Assembly: GCF_007431345.1 (NCBI RefSeq)
Contig: NZ_CP041730.1
Location: 2,480,001-2,544,000 of the forward strand
Length of the DNA: 64,000 bases
From: Chitinimonas arctica
GTDB taxonomy: Bacteria > Pseudomonadota > Gammaproteobacteria > Burkholderiales > Chitinimonadaceae
Reading direction: 5' to 3'
Part shown: one piece after another, positions 25,656-34,920 of the stretch
Position numbering within the stretch: position 1 is the stretch's first letter
Layout of the letters: every line of letters begins with the position of its first letter
Made by a program: the position numbers and the translations under genes
Notes under the pieces: model-generated
What the model saw: the letters and a program-made list of their open reading frames with translations, nothing else
The model's database searches: none
What the model was told of the DNA's origin: nothing

Positions 25656-27377
25656 TTAGCCGAACCTTATGCCAAATAAACCTCCGTCTTCGGTAGAGTC
25701 GGTCAATTGCACCGGAAGCACGTAATCTTTGAGATCAAATCCCTCAATGGTTTCTTTGAAGGCATCGTCTTCATTCATGGTCACGACGTACTGAAAACCA
25801 AGCTCGTACGCAATTTCTGAACCGAGACGTAATGCGCTAATAACCTGGCGCCCATCAACACCGTCGAACAGATGGCTGTCATGAATTAGAAATCCGGGAC
25901 CCATCTGACGTTTGGCGCACAAGCGCATAAGCATCATGTCGAAGCAGAATATCTGCATATTCTTGATGCCCTTGCTGCGCTCACCCTGCATTGGAAACTT
26001 GAACATTGGTCCGTTGGAGGTTTCATCGACGGTCATGCTGCCGGCCGATTCATATAAACGCTGTGAGGTTTCCTCGAACGCGACGATGGCATCCGACAGT
26101 CGTTCGTTCTGTGCGGCAAAGTCACGCCGCAAGCGGATTGTGAGACGATTGCGTTCGATCTCCAACTCATTCTTCGCGCCTTCTAACTGCTCTGCCGCAT
26201 CAAAGCGTTGGCGCAGCGATTCCACCTCGGACTCCAATCGTCCAAGTTCTCCTTGCAGTTTAAGAAATTGTTCCAGCGCACCATGGCTCTTAAGAATGCT
26301 GAGGATTTCACCTCGCCGCTGGTCGAGATGCGCCTTTTTGCCATCGCGCAGTTCGATACGTAGCTTTGCCGCTTCGAGTTCGCTGGACAGGTAGTCCTTG
26401 CGATTGCGTACTACTGATTCATGAAAGCTTTTCACATCCTCATAACGGCGTTTAACCAAACCAGGAAGCACAATGCCTGCTTCTTGATAGACGGCCTGAA
26501 GGTCTTCAAGGTCAGGGGGAACCTCCGAGGCAAGTGCACTTTCCAGGTCGCGAATAGCTGAAAAATCGATAGTGTTCGAATTGGCCAATTCATTGAGTTG
26601 GCGGGTCAGCGTGGCGCTTTCGATTTCCAATTCTCGGTATTCCGGCAAGACCTGAAAAGTCTCGATTTCTGCATGAAGCTTCTTGAGGCGAGCTTCCTGT
26701 AAGGTCAGCTCAGTGCGCAAGTCTGCGGCCTTGCCGATGATCGAACCGAACACACCAGTTCCAGCAGCCTTCTTCAGCTCTTCCAGTGTCTTTTCGCGAT
26801 CGCGAACAGCTTGCCAATCACGTGCGATCTGCCAGTCCAATCCCAGCAGAAACATCAGCGCCATTTGCATATCGCCTGTTCCTTGCATCGTGGCCTGCTT
26901 TTCCGGCGTAGTGAAGGCACCATTTTCCTGTCGGCGCACGAAGTAGGAAAACAGCGATCGGAACGAAGGCGGCTTGCTGCCAGCTGCTTCGAGGCTGCTC
27001 AAACCGAACATTTGTTCGCCGAGGAGCGTGCACCACTCAGAGGCCGAATACCTGGTCTTGGCCGCAAGCGGGGTCGTCACGGATATCTTGGCTTTGGAAC
27101 TACCCGAGCGCTCAATCACCACGCTCTCCGATTTCAGATCGAAGTTCATTCCGAACGAATAATCAGCTAGTTCAGTGGTGCGGAAAATGGAGCCAGGACC
27201 AGCTTCGGAGCCCATCAAAAAATGCACTAGCTCGACAAAACTGGTTTTACCAGCACGATTGCGCGTTTGTTTGCTGCTCGCGCCCTCGGTTTTTTGCGCA
27301 AGCAACACATTCAGGCCCAGTTTCATATCACCGAGATTCTTGAAACTAGGTAACGTGCTGAAAATGTTGTGAATCAA
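25656..27377 (-). CDS. ABC-3C system ATPase (DUF2326-type, SMC-like)
   Basis: A 573-residue ABC/SMC-like ATPase. The Walker A motif is at about residues 37-46 (KQTRNRAGKTS). A long central coiled coil follows (about residues 170-430), and the Walker B/D-loop region reads GFLIHDSHLFDGVDGRQ. This is the layout of the DUF2326 ATPases that define ABC three-component (ABC-3C) systems. It starts with TTG inside a TTGA overlap with the stop of the middle-component gene, behind a very strong GGAGGA site, so translation depends on the preceding gene. It likely senses DNA or nucleoprotein and drives the system's effector. Confident as ABC-3C ATPase; biological target unknown. Confidence 0.85.
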   Translation of the reverse strand: MIHNIFSTLPSFKNLGDMKLGLNVLLAQKTEGASSKQTRNRAGKTSFVELVHFLMGSEAGPGSIFRTTELADYSFGMNFDLKSESVVIERSGSSKAKISVTTPLAAKTRYSASEWCTLLGEQMFGLSSLEAAGSKPPSFRSLFSYFVRRQENGAFTTPEKQATMQGTGDMQMALMFLLGLDWQIARDWQAVRDREKTLEELKKAAGTGVFGSIIGKAADLRTELTLQEARLKKLHAEIETFQVLPEYRELEIESATLTRQLNELANSNTIDFSAIRDLESALASEVPPDLEDLQAVYQEAGIVLPGLVKRRYEDVKSFHESVVRNRKDYLSSELEAAKLRIELRDGKKAHLDQRRGEILSILKSHGALEQFLKLQGELGRLESEVESLRQRFDAAEQLEGAKNELEIERNRLTIRLRRDFAAQNERLSDAIVAFEETSQRLYESAGSMTVDETSNGPMFKFPMQGERSKGIKNMQIFCFDMMLMRLCAKRQMGPGFLIHDSHLFDGVDGRQVISALRLGSEIAYELGFQYVVTMNEDDAFKETIEGFDLKDYVLPVQLTDSTEDGGLFGIRFG

Positions 27378-27625
27378 GCTATCCTCCGTGCAACCAGGCC
27401 GCAGTCGAGATCGATGGCCCCAAGAGCATACAAAAGATCAAGAGTGAGCAAAAACCAGTCGTAAGTGATGCGCCGAGGCGGTGTGCCAGGCAAATTTTCC
27501 TCAGGCTTGTTCAATTCTTCCCATAGCGCGGAGACAGTCTTGGGAAGGGCGAGGAAGGTCAGAATACGGCCGCCGACGGTCAATAGTGCCCGATCCCGAG
27601 AGAGATGCTTGGATGGGAGGATCAT
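27374..27625 (-). CDS. ABC-3C system middle component (MC6-like)
   Basis: The 83-residue product starts MILPSKHLSRDRALLTVGGRIL and continues with ALPKTVSALWEELN and TYDWFLLTLDLLYALGAI, which fits the winged-helix middle component class of ABC-3C systems (closest to MC6 as I recall it). ATG27625 was chosen because GGGAGG lies five bases upstream and because it forms an ATGA overlap with the preceding gene. The frame is open upstream to 27664, but that part is not conserved-looking. It should bridge the effector and the ATPase. Confidence 0.8.
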   Translation of the reverse strand: MILPSKHLSRDRALLTVGGRILTFLALPKTVSALWEELNKPEENLPGTPPRRITYDWFLLTLDLLYALGAIDLDCGLVARRIA

Positions 27626-28542
27626 CGAGCCTCCCTCGCTTGAGCGTCTTCGAAAATCTCGCACTTATCGAACAGGTACGCCATGACTGCCAGCACCGCC
27701 GCTTTATGCATGGGTGCGGTATTCTCCATACCCCCAGCCCACTTTTCGAGCTTGCCGAATATTTCATCAGGATGGAGTAGTGGAACCCCTTCTCTTAGTG
27801 CCACATATTCGTTCTTGAAAGCCAGAGCGATTTGCTCGCCGTAGCTAGGGTTTTTCCAGCTATTGAAGAACTGCGCGACAAGCGGAGATTTTTGCATTCC
27901 GATCTTGAGGAAGTCGGCTACAGCCTGAGAAAGAAGGTTGGCCTCGATCTTCCCGCGTGACACGTCCTTCACTTCGCTCGTCGTAGGTACAGGAGTGACG
28001 CTGATGTGGTTGAGCACAGCGACCAGGTCGCTGTAGCCCAGATTCACATTCGCTTCCATCGTGAGTGAAGGGCCGAACCAAGATTCGAGATCCGGCAGAC
28101 TCAATTGACGGAATTTCGCCAGCATCTCCTCGTATCCACAGTGGCCAATTTTGATCTGAGGGTTTTCTTGTCCGAGCTTGGTCAACGCTTCGATGATGTG
28201 AGGACCCAAGCGGCCATCGGGTGCATTGTGGACGAAAGTCCACTCATCGAAGTATTTCTCCCAATGTGCTTTGGCACCGTCGAAATCTTCGGTAATTTTT
28301 CTGATAGCTTCGGTAGCGCTCAACTCATTGGGTGCGTAGCTTTGGTAGAGGATTCGCGCTGACGGCAGATATCCGTCGTTTTTCCGATCACCAACATTGC
28401 CCCAAGGGCGACAAGCCAGAAAGTCGTTGGGGTGGGCCTTCGCCATTAGCTTCTCGAAAAGGCGCTGAAATCCGTCGCCCTTGGACTCCAAGAAGGCAAT
28501 GCGGAAGTCTTTTTGGTAGTTGAGCTGTTGTAAGCGATCCAT
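27622..28542 (-). CDS. ABC-3C system effector/CTD protein with REase-like N-terminus
   Basis: A 306-residue first gene of the ABC-3C operon. Residues 14-70 (FRIAFLESKGDGFQRLFEKL, then PWGNVGDRKNDGYLPSARILYQSYAP) resemble the small restriction-endonuclease-like N-terminal domain linked to ABC-3C C-terminal domains. The GDxKNDG acidic patch could be a metal site, but the usual Q/E-x-K pair is not obvious, so nuclease activity is uncertain. The rest is helical and corresponds to the CTD that docks to the middle component. Its stop overlaps the next start (ATGA). It begins 48 bases after a RelB/DinJ-type antitoxin gene on the same strand. Confidence 0.75.
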   Translation of the reverse strand: MDRLQQLNYQKDFRIAFLESKGDGFQRLFEKLMAKAHPNDFLACRPWGNVGDRKNDGYLPSARILYQSYAPNELSATEAIRKITEDFDGAKAHWEKYFDEWTFVHNAPDGRLGPHIIEALTKLGQENPQIKIGHCGYEEMLAKFRQLSLPDLESWFGPSLTMEANVNLGYSDLVAVLNHISVTPVPTTSEVKDVSRGKIEANLLSQAVADFLKIGMQKSPLVAQFFNSWKNPSYGEQIALAFKNEYVALREGVPLLHPDEIFGKLEKWAGGMENTAPMHKAAVLAVMAYLFDKCEIFEDAQAREAR

Positions 28543-28590
28543 GCACTCATTGCCCTGACTGGATGTGGTTCGATTTCTTCTGGAAAAAAC

Positions 28591-28782
28591 TCATAGTGCT
28601 TGGGTATCTGACCGAGGATGCGTACGGTTAATGTCAAAGGGGAGCGCTTTATCGGTCGCGATTCGGGTGAGCAGCATCCGAATCGCATCAGAAACCGAAA
28701 GCCCCATTTCAGCCAGGACGCTGGCCGCTTCTTCTTTGATGTGCCCGCTAATCCGGGCACGAACGACATCGGTACTTGCCAT
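28591..28782 (-). CDS. RelB/DinJ-family antitoxin-like protein without a toxin
   Basis: A 63-residue ribbon-helix-helix protein: VVRARISGHIKEEAASVLAEMGLSVSDAIRMLLTRIATDK is typical of RelB/DinJ. The partner toxin (YafQ/RelE) normally follows within a few bases; here the next coding region is the ABC-3C effector gene after 48 bases. The start at 28782 matches the family; the frame is open further upstream to 28857. It may be a transcriptional regulator of the ABC-3C operon or the remnant of a replaced toxin-antitoxin pair. Confidence 0.82.
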   Translation of the reverse strand: MASTDVVRARISGHIKEEAASVLAEMGLSVSDAIRMLLTRIATDKALPFDINRTHPRSDTQAL

Positions 28783-28803
28783 CGCATCACGCTCTCGTAA
28801 ATG

Positions 28804-28813
28804 TGTAGCTACA
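28804..28813. promoter_or_regulatory. Palindrome upstream of the RelB/DinJ gene
   Basis: A perfect ten-base palindrome, TGTAGCTACA, lies 21 bases before the antitoxin ATG. RelB-type proteins autoregulate through short palindromes in this position, so this is an operator candidate. Short palindromes also arise by chance. Confidence 0.35.
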
Positions 28814-28896
28814 TTGTGGCTCATCTGAGTTTCTGAACCAGCTACTTTTGGGTACATACATGATCTTGGGATTTTTTGCTGTCGAGTATTGAACGT

Positions 28897-31800
28897 CTAG
28901 CTTCCCTCGACCACCACCTCGCTACGCCCCCCCGAAGTGCGGCGGACCACGATGCGTGTGCCGATCCGCTCGGTCATTTCCTGCACATGGGAAATCACGC
29001 CCACCTTGCGTCCCAAGGCTTGCAGGCCATCCAGCGCATCCATGGCGACCGTCAGGGTATCGGCGTCGAGGCTGCCAAAACCTTCATCGATAAACAGCGA
29101 CCCGACCCGTACCCGGTTGGACGAGAGGGATGCCAGGCCCAAGGCCAGCGCCAGCGAGACCAGGAAGGACTCGCCACCGGACAGCGAGTGCACCGAGCGG
29201 ATTTCGGCGCCCATGTCCTGGTCGATCACCATCAGGGCCAAGGTGTCGGGAATACGTTCCAGCCGGTAGCGCCGCGCCAGTTCGCGCAAGTGCTGGTTGG
29301 CGTAGCCCAGCAGCACGTCCAGGGTGAATTGCTGGGCGTAGTTGCGGAATTTCTTGCCGTCGGCCGCACCGATCAAGTCCTGCAGCTGAGCCCAAAGCCG
29401 CGTCCGTTCGCTTTGTTCCGCCAACTCCGCCAGCAGGGCGGCGGACTGGCGGCGGCGCTCGTCGTCCTGGGCCAGGGCCAGGCGCAGTTCGCCGGCGCGA
29501 TCGGCGACCGTGCCTTGGCGCTCGAGCAACTCGGTCAGGGCTGCGCCGAGCTGCTCGTGGGTGGCGACAGGGCGGGTTTGCTCATGCGCCTGGCTTTGCT
29601 GCCGGCGTTCCGTCAGCACGCTGCGGGTCTTTTCCAGTTCCAGCAGCTGGCTTTGTGCGGCCGCCCGCCGGGTGGCGATCCAGGCGGGCTCATGGGACAG
29701 CAGCATGCGTAGCTGTCCGGCATCCAGCCCTTGATCGCATCGCGCCAGCCAGTCCCGCAGACCGTCGTCGGCCTTGGACTGCGCGGCGAGATGTTGTCCC
29801 AAAACCTGCCCCGCCTGTTTGAGCGCTTCACCGCCACGGGTCAATTCGGCGGCGGCTTGCCGGCTCAGCTCGGACTGTCGCGCCCAATCCGCTTTGGCAG
29901 CTTCGTCCGCCTGCCGCCATGCCGCCTCGATCGTGCCGACCGGCTGTCCATCGAATAATTGCCGGCGAGCGTCTTCCAGGCCGGCCATGCGTGCCTGGCT
30001 GGCGCGCCAGGCACTGTCGGCGCGTTGCGCTTGTGCTTCATGGGCCGTCAAAGCGGTGCCCAGCGCCTGGCTGGCGCTGCCAAGGCGATCCAGATCCGCT
30101 GCTTGCTGGTCGCGGGCCTGGCAATGCGCTTGCCATTGTTCGAACGCGGTCCGGGTTTGCCGGTGGAAATCGTCGGGTGCGGTTTGCCAGTCGTCTCGCC
30201 AGCTTCTGGCGGGAAAGGCCTCGTCCAGCGCTTGCAACAGCGTATCCAGTTGGCGGCCGCATTCGGCCAGCCTGTCGTCCGCCTGGTGCCGCACGCTCTC
30301 GGCTTTGCGCCAGTTCGCGGTGGTGTCGGCGGCCTTGGCCTGGCAAGCGTGCAGCTGTCGGCTGGCCTGTTCGAGTTCGGCCTGGGCCAGGTCACGCGCC
30401 AGCGCTGCGCCACGGGCGAGCTGCTCGTGCTCGTCCGATTGTTGCCATTGGGATTGCAGGATTCGCCGCTGTGCCGCTAGCTGGTCACCGACGTCTTCGT
30501 CGGACTGTAGTTCAGCTGCCAACGGCAGTGCCTGCCAAGCGCTTTCGGCGCTTTGACAGGCTTGCCGGATCGGTTCGGCCTGTTCTTCGTTGCGCTGCAA
30601 CTGCTGCCGGGCCTGTTCGGCTTGGGCGGCATGGCCGGCCATGGCCTGCAACAGCTGCGCCAGCCGGTCGCGGCAATTGGCCTGCTCGGCTTGCAGCTCC
30701 GCCAGCATGGCTTGCAGTGGTGCTTGCGCATGCGCGTAGGGATGTTCGAGCGCGCCACAGACCGGACAGGCTTGTTGATCCTGCAAGCCGGCGCGCAGCG
30801 CCTCGACGCTGGCGCTACAAGCGGCCTCGGCGATTTTCAGCGCGCGTTCGGCTTGCGCCTGGGCCGCTTCCAGAGTGGGTCGCTGTGATGCCAGTGTTTG
30901 CTGCCGGGTGTTCGATTCAGCCAGGCTGTCGCGTAGCTGCTGGGCATCGGCCGTCAGTTGTATCTGTCTGGCCAGCATGGATTGCCACGCCTGCCAGGCC
31001 TGGGTGGCATGATTCAATTGCTCGCGTTGCGTTTCAAGTGTCTGCTTTTGCGCTGCCAGGGCGGTCAGATCGAATTCGGCCAGTTTGGCACTGGCTTGCT
31101 GTTTGTGGACTTCCGCTGCCGCCACGGTATTGGCGGCGGCCAATCGTTCGGCTTCGGCCTGCTCGGCGGTGACGCGCCACCTTGTTTCTTCAGCCAGTGC
31201 GTCGGTTTGCGCTTGCCGCAGGGCATCGCGCGAATGGCTCCGCTGTGCTGCCTGGCCAAGCAAGGTGTCCCAACGGGGCCAGGCGTCGAATAGTGCTTGG
31301 TTTGATTGCCGTTCGGCCAACCAGGCCAGGCTGGCCGCGTATTTGTCCCGCAGCAGTTGGATTTGGCGCTGCTTGTCGTGCAGGGTGGTACGGGCTTCCG
31401 TCTCGGCGCGGCGGGTGTCGGCGGCCAGTTGTTCGGCTTGTTGGCGGACCGGCGCCAGCTCGGCAAGCTGTGCGTCCAGGGCTTTGGCCTGGTCGAGCAG
31501 GGGCGTCGCCGCCAGCCGTGCCTGTTCCTCCGCCTGGCGCCGCAGTTCGGCATCGCGCAGCGCGGCATCGGCCTGCTGGCAGCCCTGTTCCGCCACGCAT
31601 AGCCGGGCTTCCAAGGCAGTGATGGCCTGCCGGCCGGCGGCCAGCTCGGCTTCGCTGCGATCGAACTCGACCAGCAAGGGCCGGGCCGGCTGCACCGCCT
31701 CGATCCGGCTCAGTTCGGCGCGGTCCGGGGAGGCGGCCTGGTATTCGCCGTCCAGTTGCTGCCAAGCGGATTGGGCTCGCGTCTCGTCTGTTTCAAGCTG

Positions 31801-32610
31801 CTGCCTGCGGTCGTGCCAGCGCAGCTGTTCGTCCATTGTCAGCTTGTATTGCACCAGCTCGGCCAGTTCGATGTCGGCCAGCTGGCCGGCCGCGACCAGT
31901 TCGGCCCGGCGCGGTGCTTCCATTGGCGCCTGGTCGGCCAAGCGGTCGTTCAGCCGTTGCCAGGCAGCCTGTTCTTCCTTGCAACGGGCAAAGGCACGTT
32001 TGGAAATCTCGCTATAGATGGTGCTGCCGGTGAGGGTTTCCAGCAGTTCGCCGCGTTCGCTGTCGTCGGCCTTCAAAAAAGCCGAGAACTCGTTCTGCGC
32101 CAGCAGCACGGCGCGGGTGAATTGTTCGAAGCCAAGACCCAGGCGCTGCTCGATTTCGGCCTTGACCTCGGATTTGGTGCCGCCCAAGGGCTGTCCGTCC
32201 GCTAGCCGGTTGAGCGACATGGCAACCGCTTGCAGGCTGCCGCCGGCCTTGCCGCCGGCCCGCCGGACGCTCCAGCGGGCGCGATAGGCCAGACCGTCTC
32301 CTCCGATAAAATCCACTTCGGCGTAGCCGTCGGCCGCGCCCCGGCGCAACAGGGTGCGGGTATCGTGGGGCGCGACGGTCTTGCCGGCGACATCGGGCAG
32401 GTCCACGCCACGGGCGCTGGCCTTCAGCAGGCGCGGCGTGGCGTCGTACAGCGCCAGGCAGAGGGCGTCCAGCAGGGTGCTCTTGCCGGCGCCGGTGGGG
32501 CCGCTGATGGTGAACAAGCCGGCGGCCGCCAGGGGCGCTTGCTGGAAGTCGACCGCGAACTCGCCGGCCAGCGAGGCGAGATTCTTGCCGCGTATCGCAA
32601 GGATTCTCAT
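28897..32610 (-). CDS. sbcC: Exonuclease subunit SbcC
   Basis: SbcC is the SMC-like ATPase of the SbcCD (Rad50-Mre11 type) nuclease that cleaves hairpins and protein-blocked DNA ends. The 1237-residue protein has a Walker A motif GPTGAGKSTLLDALCLALYD near residue 40. Long alanine/glutamine-rich coiled coils follow, with a zinc hook CPVCG at the centre. The C-terminal half-site reads SLSGGESFLVSLALALGLA with FIDEGFGSLD as Walker B. It overlaps sbcD by four bases (ATGA). Intact and of normal length. Confidence 0.97.
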   Translation of the reverse strand: MRILAIRGKNLASLAGEFAVDFQQAPLAAAGLFTISGPTGAGKSTLLDALCLALYDATPRLLKASARGVDLPDVAGKTVAPHDTRTLLRRGAADGYAEVDFIGGDGLAYRARWSVRRAGGKAGGSLQAVAMSLNRLADGQPLGGTKSEVKAEIEQRLGLGFEQFTRAVLLAQNEFSAFLKADDSERGELLETLTGSTIYSEISKRAFARCKEEQAAWQRLNDRLADQAPMEAPRRAELVAAGQLADIELAELVQYKLTMDEQLRWHDRRQQLETDETRAQSAWQQLDGEYQAASPDRAELSRIEAVQPARPLLVEFDRSEAELAAGRQAITALEARLCVAEQGCQQADAALRDAELRRQAEEQARLAATPLLDQAKALDAQLAELAPVRQQAEQLAADTRRAETEARTTLHDKQRQIQLLRDKYAASLAWLAERQSNQALFDAWPRWDTLLGQAAQRSHSRDALRQAQTDALAEETRWRVTAEQAEAERLAAANTVAAAEVHKQQASAKLAEFDLTALAAQKQTLETQREQLNHATQAWQAWQSMLARQIQLTADAQQLRDSLAESNTRQQTLASQRPTLEAAQAQAERALKIAEAACSASVEALRAGLQDQQACPVCGALEHPYAHAQAPLQAMLAELQAEQANCRDRLAQLLQAMAGHAAQAEQARQQLQRNEEQAEPIRQACQSAESAWQALPLAAELQSDEDVGDQLAAQRRILQSQWQQSDEHEQLARGAALARDLAQAELEQASRQLHACQAKAADTTANWRKAESVRHQADDRLAECGRQLDTLLQALDEAFPARSWRDDWQTAPDDFHRQTRTAFEQWQAHCQARDQQAADLDRLGSASQALGTALTAHEAQAQRADSAWRASQARMAGLEDARRQLFDGQPVGTIEAAWRQADEAAKADWARQSELSRQAAAELTRGGEALKQAGQVLGQHLAAQSKADDGLRDWLARCDQGLDAGQLRMLLSHEPAWIATRRAAAQSQLLELEKTRSVLTERRQQSQAHEQTRPVATHEQLGAALTELLERQGTVADRAGELRLALAQDDERRRQSAALLAELAEQSERTRLWAQLQDLIGAADGKKFRNYAQQFTLDVLLGYANQHLRELARRYRLERIPDTLALMVIDQDMGAEIRSVHSLSGGESFLVSLALALGLASLSSNRVRVGSLFIDEGFGSLDADTLTVAMDALDGLQALGRKVGVISHVQEMTERIGTRIVVRRTSGGRSEVVVEGS

Positions 32611-33848
32611 ACCGCCGCCTTGGCCGTGGGTAGCAGCGAAAGTTCGGCAAAGGCAGCCAGGAATGGGTCCGGCGCTTCCTCGCCATACCGGTCGCGGTAG
32701 AGCCGCTTGAAAATATCGTCCGGTTGGAGGGACGCCAGTTCATCCAGCGATAGTGCCGAGGCAACTTCGCCTGCCTGGCGCGTGCTGCTGGTCTCGATCT
32801 TGGCCAGGCGCACCGGCAGCGATTGCAGCGCTGTTTCCAGGATGCTGCGCAAGGCGGGCTCGGGCGCCGCCAGCCGTACCCTTGCTTCCAGGTACGGTTG
32901 GGCGGGCGGAGCCAGTCCGGCGGGCAGTTCCAGCGCCTTGATGGCGCTCAATACCGCTTCCAGCGGTGCCGGTTGTTTAGGAACGCGCAATAGCTCAACC
33001 GCGCGAGGCACCGGCAAAGCGCTGACTTCGCGCAGCGCCTCACCCGCCAGATCCACCCGCAGTACCTGGTGGCGATAGTCCACTTCGGCGAATGACAAGG
33101 GCAGCGGGCTGCCGCAATAGCGGACATGCTCCTGTCCGCCCACCTTCTGGGCCTTGTGCAGATGGCCTAGCGCCGCATAAGCGATGGCCGGACCGAAGAC
33201 GTCGGCCGACAGGGCTTCGCTGCCGCCGATCACGATGCGCCGCTCCGATTCGGCCGAGATGGTGCCGCCCACCATATGGCAATGACCCATGGCCACGATG
33301 GCCTGGCCGGGCCGGCGACGCGCCAGCGCCACTTGCAAAACCTGCTGGTAGAGCAAGGCGATTCCCTCGCGGTAGGGGTCCTCCGCCTGGTCCGTCCGTG
33401 GTACGTCGCCGGGCCGGAGAAAGGGCAATGCCAGGCACCATGCGGCGATTTCTCCGGACGCGCCATGCAAGGGCAGTACCAGCGCGTCCAGGTCGATCTC
33501 GCCGCCATCCAGTCGCGGTACTTGGCCGATGACCCGGATACCCAGCGCATCCAGCAGCGGGCGCGGTGCTTCCAGCCGGCCGGCCGAATCATGGTTGCCG
33601 GCGATCATGACGATATCCAGCCGTGGCAGGCTGGCCTTGGCCTGTTGCAGAAAGCGGTAGAGCTGCTTTTGCGCGGCGGCCGAGGGGTTGGCGGTATCGA
33701 AGATATCGCCGGCGACCAGCAGGCCGTCGGCCTGCTCCGCCACCAGGGTGGCCAGCAGCCAGTCAAGGAAGCACTGATGCTCGAAACCGCGTTCGAAATT
33801 GTGCAAGGTCTGGCCGAGATGCCAGTCGGAAGTGTGGATAAGGCGCAT
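32607..33848 (-). CDS. sbcD: Exonuclease subunit SbcD
   Basis: SbcD is the Mre11-type calcineurin-fold nuclease subunit. The 413-residue product shows the metallophosphoesterase motifs in order: RLIHTSDWHLGQ, VAGDIFDTANPS, IAGNHDSAGRLEA, MGHCHMVGG and YAALGHLHKAQKV. It is the first gene of the sbcDC operon. The 295-base region upstream contains the dispersed repeat at 33971-34109. Confidence 0.97.
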   Translation of the reverse strand: MRLIHTSDWHLGQTLHNFERGFEHQCFLDWLLATLVAEQADGLLVAGDIFDTANPSAAAQKQLYRFLQQAKASLPRLDIVMIAGNHDSAGRLEAPRPLLDALGIRVIGQVPRLDGGEIDLDALVLPLHGASGEIAAWCLALPFLRPGDVPRTDQAEDPYREGIALLYQQVLQVALARRRPGQAIVAMGHCHMVGGTISAESERRIVIGGSEALSADVFGPAIAYAALGHLHKAQKVGGQEHVRYCGSPLPLSFAEVDYRHQVLRVDLAGEALREVSALPVPRAVELLRVPKQPAPLEAVLSAIKALELPAGLAPPAQPYLEARVRLAAPEPALRSILETALQSLPVRLAKIETSSTRQAGEVASALSLDELASLQPDDIFKRLYRDRYGEEAPDPFLAAFAELSLLPTAKAAV

Positions 33849-33970
33849 GGGGAATTCTCTGGCATCGTGGATGCGATGCGGTGTCGTGGTGCCGGCGTAT
33901 GGCGCTCAAGCGGTATTGGCCTATTGTTCCTAGGGACGCACTGAACTATTGCGCGTGCTCAAGCGGCGGC

Positions 33971-34109
33971 TCACCACCCGGCAAAGCCGGGTGCCGGCGG
34001 ACCGTGATAAATCAACGATTCCCTCGCTGTTTTATCCCACTCCCCCCGCCCTCGCCGCCGCGAGGGAGCCTCGCTTTCGCTCGTTAGCGCATTAAATCAG
34101 TGTTTCCCT
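33971..34109. repeat. Dispersed intergenic repeat, copy A
   Basis: A block of about 139 bases is shared with 63098-63238 in the same orientation. Identical segments include the hairpin CCCGGCAAAGCCGGG near the left end, a C-rich tract leading into the stem CCCTCGCCGCCGCGAGGG with GAGCCTCGCT after it, and the right end TAAATCAGTGTTTCCCT. The middle (about 33992-34027) is diverged. It encodes no protein. It lies between sbcD and the solute-binding protein gene and ends 34 bases before that gene's start. Confidence 0.85.
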
Positions 34110-34143
34110 AGATCCTGAATGGGACGCTGCCGGAGGAATATAA

Positions 34144-34920
34144 GTGGGCTACCGCATTTTGCTGCTGCTTGCTGTCTTGGCGTCGCTTTTCTGTTCGGCG
34201 GCGCCGCCCGCGCCGCTCACCGTGGCGGTGGGGCTGCGATTGGCGCCCTATGTGCTGGATGACAGCAGCGGCGGCCTCGAATACGAGTATGTGGATGCCA
34301 TCATGCGCAAGCTGGGTTATCGCATGCGGCCCAAGTTTATGTTCCTGGGGGATGTGGCGACGGCGATCCGCACCGGCCAGGCCGATATGGCGCTGACGCT
34401 GCAGGCCGATATGGTACCGGGCCTGGCGGTTTCGCGCCCCTACGTGGCTTATCAGAATGTCGCGATCAGCCTGCAGGCACGCCATCTGGAGATACGCGGC
34501 ATTGCCGATCTGAAGCCGTTTTCCGTCGCTGCTTTTGCCGAGGCGCGCCAATATCTGGGCCCGGCGTTTGCCGCCCAGATGGCCGGCAAGACCGACTACC
34601 ACGAGCATCCCAACCAGATACGCCAGAATATCAGCCTCTACCAGGGGCAGTCCGATGTGGTGGTGGTCGATGTCAATATTTTCGCCTTCCTGGATCAGCG
34701 CCTGGGCAGTGAAGTAAAGCGGCAGCCGGTGACGGTGCACGAGATCTTCCCCCGCAACGAATATGTGGCGGCTTTTCGCGACCCGGTGCTGCGCGATCGT
34801 TTCAACGAAGTATTGTCCCAAGCCCGTAGCCTGCCCGAATTCGAGGCCATCAAGCTGCGCTGGCAAGGGCGTTTGCGGCAGCCGATCGAGAATGTGCTGC
34901 TGGATGGCAGCGTGCAATGA
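34144..34920 (+). CDS. Periplasmic solute-binding protein, family 3 (PBPb-type)
   Basis: The 258-residue protein starts with GTG behind a GGAGGAA site and carries a signal peptide (GYRILLLLAVLASLFCSAAP). The body is a small two-lobe PBPb fold: LTVAVGLRLAPYVLDD, LEYEYVDAIMRKLGY, GQADMALTLQADM and VVVVDVNIFAFLDQRL. No permease or ATPase gene is nearby. Such orphan family 3 proteins in proteobacteria may serve ABC uptake elsewhere or act as signalling ligand-binders. Ligand unknown. Confidence 0.85.
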   Translation: MGYRILLLLAVLASLFCSAAPPAPLTVAVGLRLAPYVLDDSSGGLEYEYVDAIMRKLGYRMRPKFMFLGDVATAIRTGQADMALTLQADMVPGLAVSRPYVAYQNVAISLQARHLEIRGIADLKPFSVAAFAEARQYLGPAFAAQMAGKTDYHEHPNQIRQNISLYQGQSDVVVVDVNIFAFLDQRLGSEVKRQPVTVHEIFPRNEYVAAFRDPVLRDRFNEVLSQARSLPEFEAIKLRWQGRLRQPIENVLLDGSVQ

